This document shows positions 1 to 11,174 of a stretch of DNA of 64,000 nucleotides, piece by piece. The notes below the pieces were generated by a model that was not told the origin of the DNA, did not search any database, and was given only the letters and a program-made list of their open reading frames with translations. The stretch's first letter is position 1. Every line of letters begins with the position of its first letter. The position numbers were made by a program, and so were the translations under genes. This stretch comes from Torymus aiolomorphi (Eukaryota > Arthropoda > Insecta > Hymenoptera > Torymidae), in the NCBI GenBank assembly GCA_036365515.1, contig CM070877.1:16882201-16946200 (forward strand). The letters run 5' to 3'.

Positions 1-737
1 AATAAGAAAACGAGCGGAGTGTGTCTATAGTGTAATGAGAATTACGCGAGGAAGACGGAGTTTGTGCAACGTGGTTTGACCTTTGGTGCATTAGCTATAG
101 CTGCGTCTTCGGGAAATTCGTGATAAATAAGTCGCATTTATTTTGCATGCGTGTTTATATATCGTAGAAGGAGATTAGATTAGTAGCGAGTCATCGTGCT
201 GAATCCAAGTCTTTGCAAACGTTGTTTATCCGAGCTTTTTGCGTCGCGATGCGCGCAATGATATCATTTCTTGCTATACTAGCTCGCGATACATTCCGTA
301 ACAGATTCAGTTGTCGGTCGCTGTAATTTCGCGAGCTAGCAAAACATTTACGCTCTACATGTACTAAAATACGAGGAAAGCGTGGTATCTTGACCTCACT
401 TAAAAAGAAATGTACATCATAAAACCACAAAGCACTTAATTAACAAGCTAAAAATAAATTTCGGCCATACGGCGAAAAAAAAAGACGAAGCAATATACCG
501 TGTCCTCTCTCCTCTCGTTAAAGCTCACGGCGCGGGAGGCAATATAATGCACTTAGCGCTTCGTTTATCGCTTGTCTCTGTCTCTCTCCTTTTTCGTCGG
601 GAGAAGAGAGAGAGAATGCAGGTCGCCCCGGCGCAGATGCGCCGAGAGAAAAAGGAACAAAGACAGAGGAGGAGAGGGTCGGAGGAGGTGTCGGAGTGAG
701 AAATGAAAGGTACGGAGGTTGGATACGTGTGTGTTGT

Positions 738-768
<31 letters not shown>

Positions 769-890
769 AGGGAGTGGGACGTTGGGGTTTAACGGATCGG
801 GACTTTGGTGTGTGAAAGAGATACGAATACGGCGAGGTCGGAGGTTTGTTAATGTGTCGGGGTTTTAGTGTGCGGAGGGATATATTAAAA
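1..890. other. Non-coding, CpG-rich, with a GT tract
   Basis: I see no gene here. The left part is AT/CG mixed. Positions 490-540 are C-rich and 660-880 are strongly G-rich, the first example of the C-to-G skew module found across the window. A (GT)n tract fills about 727-768. A short GC-rich palindrome-like stretch lies near 623-650. Small open frames are not supported by splice or codon evidence. Confidence 0.6.
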
Positions 891-950
891 GTTGAAACAA
901 GTGATCATTTGCTTTGAATTAGATTTAACCTCTATTTTGTTTATTGACAG

Positions 951-1030
951 AAACAACGAATTAGCTCGGTGGGTAGCGAGCAAATCTAGGAATCCCAAGA
1001 TTCCTAGTTCGAATCCACCCAAGAATTTTT
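951..1030 (+). repeat. tRNA-like Pol III promoter, probable SINE head or tRNA relic
   Basis: Positions 962-972 (TAGCTCGGTGG) fit the tRNA A box. Positions 1006-1016 (AGTTCGAATCC) fit the B box at 10 of 11 positions, and the spacing is right for Pol III. A D-arm can be folded from GCTC (964-967) and GAGC (978-981). It is not a functional tRNA: the anticodon region instead forms a 9-bp perfect hairpin (986-994 with 999-1007, loop CCAA), the T stem does not pair, and I see no acceptor stem. A T-run follows at about 1026-1033. It could be the 5' head of a tRNA-derived SINE or a decayed tRNA pseudogene. The 3' limit is unclear. Confidence 0.55.
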
Positions 1031-1344
1031 TTTTTAGAAAGTTAAATCTTAAGATATTGACAATACATTGGCAATAGCACCCAAGGCAAATAGCGCCAAT
1101 AGCCTTGCAATTGTTGTACTTCTATATTGTCAATACATCAGCGATATTTATTTCCAACATAGTAGCAATGCTGTTGCAGTAGTTTCAATTTTTACGCGGG
1201 GGGATATATCTACGTATAGTTTTTCGAAAATGCGGTTTTTGAAAGTGAGGTTTTTTTAGCGCAGCGTCGTCGTGTTTAATAATTATTATCAGTGTTTTCG
1301 AAAAATTTAAGCGCTTAGTGACAATGTTTATACGAATTTTTACT
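1031..1344. other. AT-rich non-coding spacer
   Basis: No gene is seen. A short inverted pair around TATTGACAATA (near 1054) and TATTGTCAATA (near 1124) encloses CAATAG-rich sequence. It could be the body of the tRNA-like repeat just upstream, but nothing proves this. Confidence 0.4.
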
Positions 1345-1370
1345 GTGGGTCATGATTATTTTTTAAACTA

Positions 1371-1650
1371 CGTATCGACGCTTCTTACGAAAACTAGCAC
1401 CTTTTTTGGCCTCCTTACGAAGACTAGCACATTTCAGAAAACTGCAACGAAAACTAGCATAACTCGCGACTTTGCCGCGAATACTGGTACAATTCGCTAT
1501 TTTGTAACGAAAACTAGCACGATTCGTGAGTTTGCCACGAAAAGTAACACGATTCGCAAGCTTGCTGCGAAAACTAGCACTATTCGCGAGTTTGCCACGA
1601 AAAGTAACGTGATTCGTAAGCTTGCCGCGAAAACTAGCACTTTTCTCATG
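1371..1650 (+). repeat. Left array, about nine 30-bp units
   Basis: The sequence falls into exact 30-base rows with the core ACGAAAACTAGCAC or ACGAAAAGTAACAC. Two subtypes alternate: one has TTTGCC before ACGAAAAGTAAC, the other CTTGC(C/T) before GCGAAAACTAGC. That suggests growth by 60-bp duplications. Since 30 is a multiple of three, both strands stay open (155 aa on plus, 160 aa on minus). The minus frame reads as a repeated decapeptide like ASFRGKLANR. I take both frames as a by-product of the period, not as genes. Confidence 0.8.
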
Positions 1651-2304
1651 ACGGCGCTTTTTTTCTATTGCGAGTCCATAATTATTTTTCTTCTTACCTA
1701 TATCTTTGAAAAGATTATCATGAAAATAAAGAAAACCATCATATTCTATATTACTAACGCTGTCTTCGTTGAAAATTCTTTTTAAAAAACTTAATAGCAA
1801 TGTTGGTAGCATAGATACCTTTCTAACTGTTGCACCCTTAACCACGGTAGAACTTTCGAAATATTCAAATTGGTAAACGTTTTTTTAACTCTGTGCTGGA
1901 TGTAACGAAAAATTAATAAAATGGATGACGATGATGATTGTAAGTAAAAGAAATCACCTATTAACATATTTTTAAAAATGAGGTATTACAATATTTGCAA
2001 AATTGCAGATCTTTCTTATTGGTATAACAGTTTCTCGAAGCCGGTGGAAAGAAATGCGCATTCAAACAGTAATTTAGATAATAAGTAATTTTTTAAATTA
2101 CTCAGCGGGTCGAAAAACCCTCTAGATACACTCAAATTAGCGAGGAAGTTATTTTCTGGGCATGAGCGTGTCACCCCCCACCGAAATAGTCCTCAAAAAC
2201 GTGCTCAGTGGGTCATATTATCATTTATACATAGTGTTTCCACTTATCACGCGCGTAATTTAGACTTGTCACATATACCTAATATAAAAAATGCAGCTGT
2301 TCAC

Positions 2305-2490
2305 CCGAAAAGTGCTAATTTTCGTGGCAACCTCGTGAAACGTGCTAGTCTCCGCGGCAGTCAAGTGGATCGTGCTAGTCTTCGACGCGAATCAATGGGA
2401 CGTGCTAGTCTTCGCGGCCAACGCTGAAATGGGCTAGTCTTCGTGGCAATCTGAATCGTGCTAGTTTTCGTAAGGAGCGTCGGTATGTTT
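2305..2490 (-). repeat. Right array, inverted copies of the 30-bp unit
   Basis: About six units with the core GTGCTAGTCTTCG or GTGCTAGTTTTCG repeat at roughly 30 bases. They are the reverse complement of the left array, with more divergence and some length changes. The last unit runs into the element end motif GGAGCGTCGGTATG. Confidence 0.75.
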
Positions 2491-2515
2491 TAAGTTGCGA
2501 TAAATTTTATAGCGG

Positions 2516-3863
2516 TAATCTTCTATTTTTCCATAACTCGTGAAACAATTTTTCTCTAATTTTTCACCGGTTTCCCATAGCTACTTTATCAAGATAGCCG
2601 GAAAAAATATTTCTGCTAGAGTTAGCACTTTTTACTATAGGGTATTTTTTCTTTGTGTATTACAAAACAACACGTATCTTTTGTTTATTAATGTGCACTA
2701 TATATATTTATACATTAAGTAGAAATAGAAACGATTCTAAAACGATTTCCAATACACCTCCATTTTTCTTTCTCAATTCACTTTATTCACCGATAAAAAG
2801 TAAATTTGTTAGACAACCACGACGACGAATATCAGAAGCCACCATACACTATCGACTCGCAGTTGGGGGGGGCCTATTTAAATCCGACGCCTCGAAATTG
2901 AATAACGACAGCCTTTAAAAGTACTTCAATGTTTAATCCGGAATAAATATTAAAGAGCTGCCGCCGCGCGCTCGCCTGACACGTCGTATAACGAGGTTAT
3001 GAATTCTGACCTGAAATATTTAGCCGCGAATCCATTTTGAACTCCTTCTACATGTGAGCGAGAGACGTATCCACCCAGAGAGTTGTGTGTGTTTACCATT
3101 AATCTCGCGGCCGTTAGCTCCCGACGAATATGACGAGGTGAATTTCGAAAAGGAATCGGCGCGCTCGATTAGACGAGCTAAAAATATAACCTGTACAAGC
3201 GATAGCCATCTTATCTGTCACTTGAGATGAAAGTGAGCGAGAGAATCGCGCGGGTCAAATCGTATTTGAATAAATTAGAGAGTTACTTTTTACTTGTTTT
3301 TTTTTCTTCTTTTAAACTAGGTTGATCGAGCGTGTTTGAGGTTATGTAACGATTTTTACGTGGCTCTTTTGTACTTCGACTTCGAAAAGGTTCGATGATT
3401 GATTTAATTATGAATTCAAACACATAATATATTAACATATATCTTCAATCTTAACGTCTCAGCGCTAAATTCAAGTTAAAAATATAATCAACTCCACTCA
3501 TTCCCAATTCTACCAACAGAAAAGTCCAATTCCGCTCACCCACCTATCCTTCAAAAAATCCTTCACAGCAACCCCGACCGACGTATATAACCAGTCCGTC
3601 AACTCAACCCCTTCCCCGTCATTCCGCGAAACCGGCTGAAAACCCCATACAGCAGGCACCTCGCGCGCGAAACTAGGCCTGCTGCCATCAGCAAGGAAGA
3701 AAGTAACGATCGTTCTCTTGCACACGCAACCGGTATAACCACCTCTCGCTGCAAACCCAGAAGCAGCGGCGGCGGTGGCAATAATAGGAAGACGACGACG
3801 ACGACGAGGAGGAAAGAGAAAGGGCAGCCGCACAAAGGACGAGGTCAAAGCCCGGGAGTACAA

Positions 3864-3895
<32 letters not shown>

Positions 3896-5043
3896 AGCGT
3901 AGAATACATTATCGACGGCCGACAGAGGATACGGGCTGCGCAGGCGCGCGCGCGCGCGTGTCACAAATAGACGAAAATCAATCTTGAGAATTTATGCCCC
4001 CCCGGCGAGGTTGAATTATTCCGTGGGGTTTCTCAGTGTGTGTGTGTGTGTGTGGGAGCGAAGGGTGTAATTGATAGGACTCGGGTATTCCGAAAATGGA
4101 GTGTATGTATGTGTGTACGTTGACACACCTGCGCGAGGGTGAGAGTGCGTGGAATTGACGGATGTGTCCGGCTGGATTATTAATGGGGAGGGGGCTGACC
4201 ATTTGTATAAGTGTCGTTCGCATACGTAGGATTTCGTGTGTATTATAATATTGCAAGGCCAGTGAGTTTGCGGTCGATGTTTTCTGGACATATGTGAGCA
4301 TCGCATATTTCCCATTCTCTCGTAACTGATTAACGATTGCACCTTGCCAAGGGCGCACTTTTCTTCCCAGATTATATCTCACGTGGCCCGGAGTCATTAG
4401 AATTGAGTCCAATCGCTACTCTCGGTGATTAAAAGTACAGGAGAAAAGAGTGGCCGTGCCATTACCGAGAGACAATGTCTAATGAATATCACCCGGTGTT
4501 GCCATTTCAATGGCTGGCAAATAATGCAACTTATACCTACACGGCGTGCATTCGGCAAGATGGATATAATTGCCTGAAGATGACTCGAGCGCTGAATTAT
4601 TCGTGTTTGCGCGACGCCTCTGTTTGACTTTCTGATTAAAGGATGAGCACCGTCACATGTGTTTGTGTGTGTGTGTGTGTGTGTGTACGCACGATGCGCG
4701 GCTAAATTGGCGGATTCGATTATAGATCATTCCGGCAAACCTGTTTTTATCATACCGAACACAGATACACGCAGAGAAAGAGATTTATCGTGTCGAGGAA
4801 ACTCGGCAAAGAAATGTGGACTCGAATCCATCGCTCGTTCACAATATTGCTGATCAAACATTGTGCGTATCAGTCGAGGCCCAATATACACGCCCGGGGT
4901 AAACTGATAATGAATCGGCAGACTGACGTAACCGACGGATTTGCGTTTTTGAATACATCACGCGCGTCCTAGTTAAATTCCGTTTAGAGCCCATTATCGA
5001 GACGGTCCGCGAGCATAGCTTGGGGCACGTGCATATACATCTA
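2516..5043. other. Non-coding region with microsatellites and a skew module
   Basis: No gene is recognised. Positions 3440-3680 are C-rich and G-poor, the core near 3700-3960 is CpG-rich, and 4040-4200 is G-rich. Simple repeats: (GT)n 3864-3891, (GC)n 3943-3958, (GT)n 4035-4052, (GT)n 4663-4686. Frames overlapping 3510-4412 only translate purine-rich and TG-rich DNA and have no coding features. Confidence 0.55.
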
Positions 5044-5948
5044 CACTGAAAAAATTTGATTCTGGAAGCAAATAAAATAATCCATTTGAGCAACACCTGC
5101 TTCCATTAAAACAAAATCTACTAACAGCTAGTATATCGAGACTTCCTGCAAAATTATCAACTTCTCCATTCGAGTAGAATTTTCTGTTTCTTCAATATTA
5201 GTTACATTTGAAAAAAAAAATTATTTCTGCAACGAGGAGAAATCTACTAATTACAAGTAAATTTCATCTTGTCATGCGTTCAAAATTTTCTTTGCCATCA
5301 CATGATGTTTTTTTGTTTTAAGCTTATCCAAAAATTATTCAAAAATTATCCAAAAATTATCCAGAAAACATTCACCAAATAATATCAAAAAATTATGCAT
5401 TCAAAAGTTATTCATCCAAAATTATGGAAATTTAAACGGTGGGTTAAAAAGGAAAAAATATGTGAGGAAACATCACTTTAATATAATAGAGGACGTTTCA
5501 AAGGAACACGTACAATCTACGGAAATCTGGGTATCAGTTAAATTTTTTTAAATGTAAAGCCCAAAATTCTCTGGCATAAGTGTTATTATCATACAAAAAT
5601 TAACGGATATCCAGATTTCTATTGATTATGTGCGTGGTCCTTTGCAAAAAGTTTTCACGAAATGTGTGTATATCAGAAAAAATGCTTGTATTACATTCTT
5701 AAAACTATTTACGATTCTTCCTGTTTCTTTACAACGCGTGACATTTCCAATTCGTGTATTAGTATAAATTCTCCGAAATGTGAACGGTGTGCGAGGGAGC
5801 TCATATGTATAATTACTTGTAGAATCTATCAGTATGCGCCAGTTCGTTCAAGTGTGAAGATTGATACTAGAACAAATGAGGCTCCGAAGCATTGAAGAAT
5901 TTGTTCACTTATCGTGTTTGGACAATAGTGTTACGACTGCTTTGAAAG

Positions 5949-5971
5949 GTAAGTTTCATTTTTTATAATTG
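5949..5971 (+). other. Splice donor and short spacer before the inner element
   Basis: GTAAGTTT at 5949-5956 is a near-ideal 5' splice site at the end of the pseudogene first exon. The inner inverted-repeat element begins only 23 bases later, so it probably inserted in the intron. Confidence 0.4.
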
Positions 5972-6000
5972 TACTCTCTAAAAATGAATATGTGAAAAAT

Positions 6001-6362
6001 CCTGGTACGAATAAGTGAAAAAAAAATTCGAAAAATAAATTTTTCACGAAAAAAATTGGAAAAATTTTATGGAAAATATTAACTTGTAATTTTTTCATGG
6101 CTATTCATTGAGGTTTCATTTGTAATTTATTTGTTTGTGATTTTAATTCTTATATGAATGGAAAACAATCTTCTTCAAGTTCTATTCTTCATCAAATTTT
6201 TCTTCTTCAAGTCCACTGTCAACGGCTTCTCGTCGTACATTGGTTCGAAATAAAAAAAATATTCTAAAGTTGTTCTTTGATTGTGTTTACCTCAAATATC
6301 TCTGAAATTTATGAACCAATCATTTTGCCAAAAGAACTCATCCGAGAACTATCAATAATATA
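6001..6362. other. AT-rich interior, left part of the inner element
   Basis: No gene. Positions 6287-6360 (ACCTCAAATATCTCTGAAATT and on) are repeated in direct orientation at 8955-9025, which shows that the foldback at 6363-8699 landed inside an already duplicated block. Confidence 0.5.
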
Positions 6363-8699
6363 TAGTCTAGGCGCAGGCTATGATTTCGTAGCCGATTGAA
6401 TGCCATTGCTCTACTCAAGGTTTTTATACTTATTTTTTCGTCCTGATTACGAATTTTGAGGATAGAAGTCCTGAAAGTGGTCAGATAAATTGTTATTAAC
6501 AATTTAATTGTTTAAATCGTTATATCTTTAATTCTTTGATAGATATCAAAATTTTGCTTTTGCAAAATTGTTGGTTTTTAATTCAGAAATATGCTCGATT
6601 TTGAATTTTTAAGAAAACTTAATTAGAAAAAAAGTTATAGCAAATTTAGTGCAAAAAAGTCCTGATGTACCTTCGCACGGCCACTCTTTCGCTTGTATCT
6701 CCGGTTTTAACGAACATTTTTCAACTTTCAACCTCACATTTTGAAGAAAGAATAATAGTCTATTAAGCTACTTCATAATTATTATCTATAATTTAGTTTA
6801 CATAATTATTTAAACGTTTTTAATTAAAAATTTCAGTAAAAAATGTCAATTTAATTTGTTTATAAGACTTTTTTCACTATTTGCACTAATTTTATCAAAA
6901 TTTTTCTATTGCAAAGTTGTTTGTTTTTCATTTACAAATACGCTAGATTTTGAATTTTTAAGAAAACTTAATTCGAAAAAAAGTTATAGCATATTTAGTG
7001 CAAAAAAGTTCTGATGTAGCTTCGCGCGGCCACTCTTTCGTTTGTATTTCCGGTTCTAACAAAAATTTTTCAACTTTCAACCTCGCATTTTGAAGAGAGA
7101 ATAATATTCTATTAAGCTACTTCATAATTATTATCTATAATTTAGTTTACATAATTATTTAAACGTTTTTAATTAAAAATTTCAGTAAAAAATGTCAATT
7201 TAATTTGTTTATAAGACTTTTTTCACTATTTGCACTAATTTTATCAAAATTTTTCTATTGCAAAGTTGTTTGTTTTTCATTTACAAATACGCTAGATTTT
7301 GAATTTTTAAGAAAACTTAATTAGAAAAAAAGGTATCGCAAATTGAGTGCAAAAAAGTCCCGTTGTAGCTAAGCGCGATAATTCTTTTACTTCTTCTGGC
7401 AAAAATATTTAATTTTCAGCTAAATATAAAATATTATTAAATTAATTTATAATTATTATCTATAATTTAGTATAAAAAAAATTAAGCGCCACAATTTTAA
7501 ACTTCAAGTAAATAATATTGATTTATTTGATGTACACGCATAAATAAAAATGACATTGATATTTTATCAAATAAGCTATTATTCGTTTTTCAACGTATTT
7601 CCACATCTCAAGTTTAATCTGAAAATTAATGTAACAAAACCAAAATATGCCAAATGTAAAATTAAAAATATTATTTATATGTTTGAATTTGAATTACTGT
7701 ATTACATGCGATGCGCGGGCGCAGCGCTCATAAATACAATGATGAAATTAATATAATTTAGAGTTCTTAATTACATATTTTTATGAAGTTTTATGAAAAA
7801 AAATCTTAGTAAAATATGTGTATTGATTTTATTAAAATATTTTAATTTCATTTAACAAATAAAATCGACATTTTTTACAGAAATTTTTCGGTTAAAGCGC
7901 TGAAATAATTATTTAAACTAAATTATAGATAATTATTATAAAGTAGCTTCATAGAATATTATTCTCTCTTCAAAGTGCGAGTTTGAAAGTTGAAAAATTT
8001 TCGTTAGAACCGGAGATACAAGCGAAAGAGTGGGCGCGCTTAGCTACAACGGGACTTTTTTGCACTCAATTTGCGATACCTTTTTTCTAATTAAGTTTTC
8101 TTAAAAATTCAAAATCTAGCGTATTTGTAAATGAAAAACAAACAACTTTGCAATAGAAAAATTTTGAGAAAATTAGTGCAAATAGTGAAAAAAGTCTTAT
8201 AAACAAATTAAATTGACATTTTTTACTGAAATTTTTAATTAAAAACGTTTAAATAATTATGTAAACTAAATTATAGATAATAATTATGAAGTAGCTTAAT
8301 AGACTATTATTCTTTCTTCAAAATGTCAGGTTGAAAGTTGAAAAATGTTCGTTAAAACCGGAGATACAAGCGAAAGAGTGGCCGTGCGAAGGTACATCAG
8401 GACTTTTTTGCACTAAATTTGCTATAACTTTTTTTCTAATTAAGTTTTCTTAAAAATTCAAAATCGAGCATATTTCTGAATTAAAAACCAACAATTTTGC
8501 AAAAGCAAAATTTTGATATCTATCAAAGAATTAAAGATATAACGATTTAAACAATTAAATTGTTAATAACAATTTATCTGACCACTTTCAAGACTTCTAC
8601 CCTCAAAATTCGTAATCAGGATGAAAAAATACATATAAAAATCTTGAGTAGAGCAATGGCACTCAATCGGCTACGAAATCATAGTCTGCGCCTAGACTA
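6363..8699. mobile_element. Foldback element with near-identical arms, TAGTCTAGGC ends
   Basis: TAGTCTAGGCGCAG at 6363 is mirrored by CTGCGCCTAGACTA-type sequence ending at 8699. The outer 500 bases of the two arms are almost identical. If TA is the target duplication, the element proper is GTCTAGGC...GCCTAGAC. The left arm carries three, and the right arm about two, copies of a 349-bp subrepeat. The centre (about 7420-7900) is AT-rich with no transposase; the 68-aa frame at 7550-7756 has no recognisable features. The near-identity of the arms implies recent origin or gene conversion. A relative with the same ends lies at 22143-22990. Confidence 0.75.
6544..7400 (+). repeat. 349-bp tandem subrepeats in the left arm
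   Basis: Landmarks such as TTGCACTAATTTTATCAAAA recur at about 6882 and 7231, and the blocks starting TCAAAATTTT at about 6544 and 6893 are homologous, giving a period of 349. Units 2 and 3 are almost identical for over 200 bases; unit 1 is more diverged at its start. The same units appear inverted between about 7900 and 8530. Confidence 0.8.
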
Positions 8700-9713
<1,014 letters not shown>

Positions 9714-9830
9714 CCATACGGACATTTTCTAAAAATAGTGTATTTCGATTCCAAATTTGCTAAATAACATTTCTAACACATTATCTCATAAACTTTTTTT
9801 TACTATCACAAAGCTTCCTCTAGGAGGAAG

Positions 9831-9935
9831 CAAAATTGACTAATTCTTTAGTGAATATTCACTTATTACGCAGTAACAATTTTATTCCATTACTTCAATA
9901 AGTGAATATTAACTAAATAATTAGTCAATTTTGTC
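9831..9935. repeat. Inverted repeat near the right end of the inner element
   Basis: CAAAATTGACTAATT...TAGTGAATATTCACTTA on the left pairs with TAAGTGAATATT...AATTAGTCAATTTTG on the right. The arms are about 35 bases with a loop near 9867-9898. Since it sits beside the element terminus, it is probably a subterminal hairpin. Confidence 0.6.
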
Positions 9936-10040
9936 AATTATTTGTACCAGTGAACAACTTTTCACATATTTATATTTAGAGAGTAACTTTTCTGCTTTTA
10001 TTGTTAGCTCCATTTTTTATGGTACTTTAGAAATAGTACA

Positions 10041-10153
10041 TTACGATACGGGTGTGGAAGGTGATTATTTACCGCATGAGACGTTTTTTGCACGAGCGAA
10101 GCGAGGGAGAAAAGTTGAATGCGGTAAAAATCACCTTACGCACCAGTGTCGTA
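10041..10153. repeat. GC-containing hairpin, about 36-bp arms
   Basis: TACGATACGGGTGTGGAAGG (left, continuing to ACCGCAT at 10077) pairs with the complement of the sequence from ATGCGGT at 10119 to GTCGTA at 10153. The loop holds CACGAGCGAAGCGAGGG. Weaker pairing (TGGTA...GTAC) extends outward to about 10019 and 10172. It looks like a small MITE or a structured element; I see no gene. Confidence 0.6.
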
Positions 10154-10530
10154 CAGTATTTTATACCACGAGAGCCGAATAATCATATTGACGTTATGAT
10201 TTTAAGGTTAGAGTGGTATAAAAAAATTATCGTATAACGCGATTTATTTATTCAAAATTAAAATTAATTTTGAACAATTGTATTTATATTTTCAGATGCA
10301 GATATTGATATTAATATCTCATATCTTGTATGACAGTTGATGATTTAAAAAAATTGAAAATGAATTTAAGTTCTCCTGAAATTTAACGAATTATCAAATC
10401 AATGATAAATTTTGAAAATCAAAATGAAATAGAGGTAAAGTGAAATATATATGCATATTTTAAAATTATGAATTGATTTAATTAGTCTTTTTTTCAGGAT
10501 GCTGAATTTTCTGAAACCGAACTAGCTCAA

Positions 10531-10795
10531 ATCATTATTAAATATAATAGATACGATAGATTTTTTCTTATACTGAAAATGTTAATTTTTATATCAAGTA
10601 ATATGATTACTAAATGAAATTTATCTATTCTTGTTTTAAAAGTATAAATATTTCAATCAATAAAAATGATTATTAAATATTATAGATTTCTTCTTGTATT
10701 AAGAATATAAGTATTTTAATTAAGTAAAATGATTATTAAATATAATGGATTTCCTCTTGTACTAAGAATATTCATTTTTTAACAATTCAAAATAA
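10531..10795 (+). repeat. Tandem AT-rich repeat, 63-66 bp period
   Basis: ATGATTATTAAATAT followed by TTCTTGTA(T/C)TAAGAATAT recurs at about 10601, 10667 and 10730, with an earlier diverged unit at about 10536. The array overlaps the last part of the pseudogene third exon. Confidence 0.6.
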
Positions 10796-10812
10796 CCTTA
10801 CGTTTTTTAATA

Positions 10813-10979
10813 CACTGATACTTGAATTAAGTAGCAATCCGCTTGTGGCAAGTAGACGGACTCGAAGGAGATTTTATACTTGATCCAAGCAGATCGCTAC
10901 GAGTGTCATTTAAAACAAAATTATGTTCCTCTTGGATCAAGTGGATTCTACTTGCTGCTAAGATATCTTTTTTTCAGTG
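10813..10979. mobile_element. Possible 167-bp TA-flanked MITE
   Basis: CACTGATACTTGAATTAAGT at 10813 with TA outside, and CAGTG at 10975-10979 with TA outside. CTTGATCCAAG/CTTGGATCAAG motifs repeat in both orientations inside. This competes with the outer 5044-10979 pair for the same right end. Confidence 0.3.
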
Positions 10980-11098
10980 TAGCTCGCAATTCCTTTCGTC
11001 TCTCTCTCTCTTGCGAGGGGAAACTTTCAAGGCGCTTTTCATCATCTTCCAGCGCGCTCGCAGCGACCTACATTCGCGAGCGCGCACGAGGAGATGAA

Positions 11099-11100
<2 letters not shown>

Positions 11101-11173
<73 letters not shown>
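11101..11173. repeat. (CA)n microsatellite
   Basis: Pure CA dinucleotide run of about 73 bases within a CpG-rich segment. Confidence 0.95.

Positions 11174-11174
<1 letters not shown>

Larger units (their letters stand above)
1345..2515. mobile_element. Foldback-type element with 30-bp repeat arms
   Basis: Two arrays of the same 30-bp unit face each other. On the left the unit reads ACGAAAACTAGCAC plus a variable half. On the right it reads as the reverse complement, GTGCTAGTTTTCGT. The outer ends also match: ATCGACGCTTCTTACG at 1375-1390 pairs with the complement of CGTAAGGAGCGTCGGT near 2470-2485, and weaker similarity runs on to about 1345 and 2515. The middle (about 1655-2300) has no recognisable transposase. 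Long inverted arms made of tandem subrepeats are the hallmark of Foldback/Galileo-like DNA elements. Calling it a mobile element is inference: target duplications were not identified and I have no second copy. Confidence 0.6.

Noticed and set aside
1318..1845. Opposing 155-aa and 160-aa frames as genes
   Set aside because: Both are explained by a 30-bp tandem period; the decapeptide repeat follows from the DNA repeat.
1371..2490. 30-bp repeats as a CRISPR array
   Set aside because: Units are contiguous and diverged, without unique spacers, are inverted in two blocks, and the genome is eukaryotic.
3005..3020. Minus-strand ATTTCAG|GTCAGA as a recursive-splice site
   Set aside because: GTCAGA is a poor donor and there is no second donor layout as at the two accepted sites.
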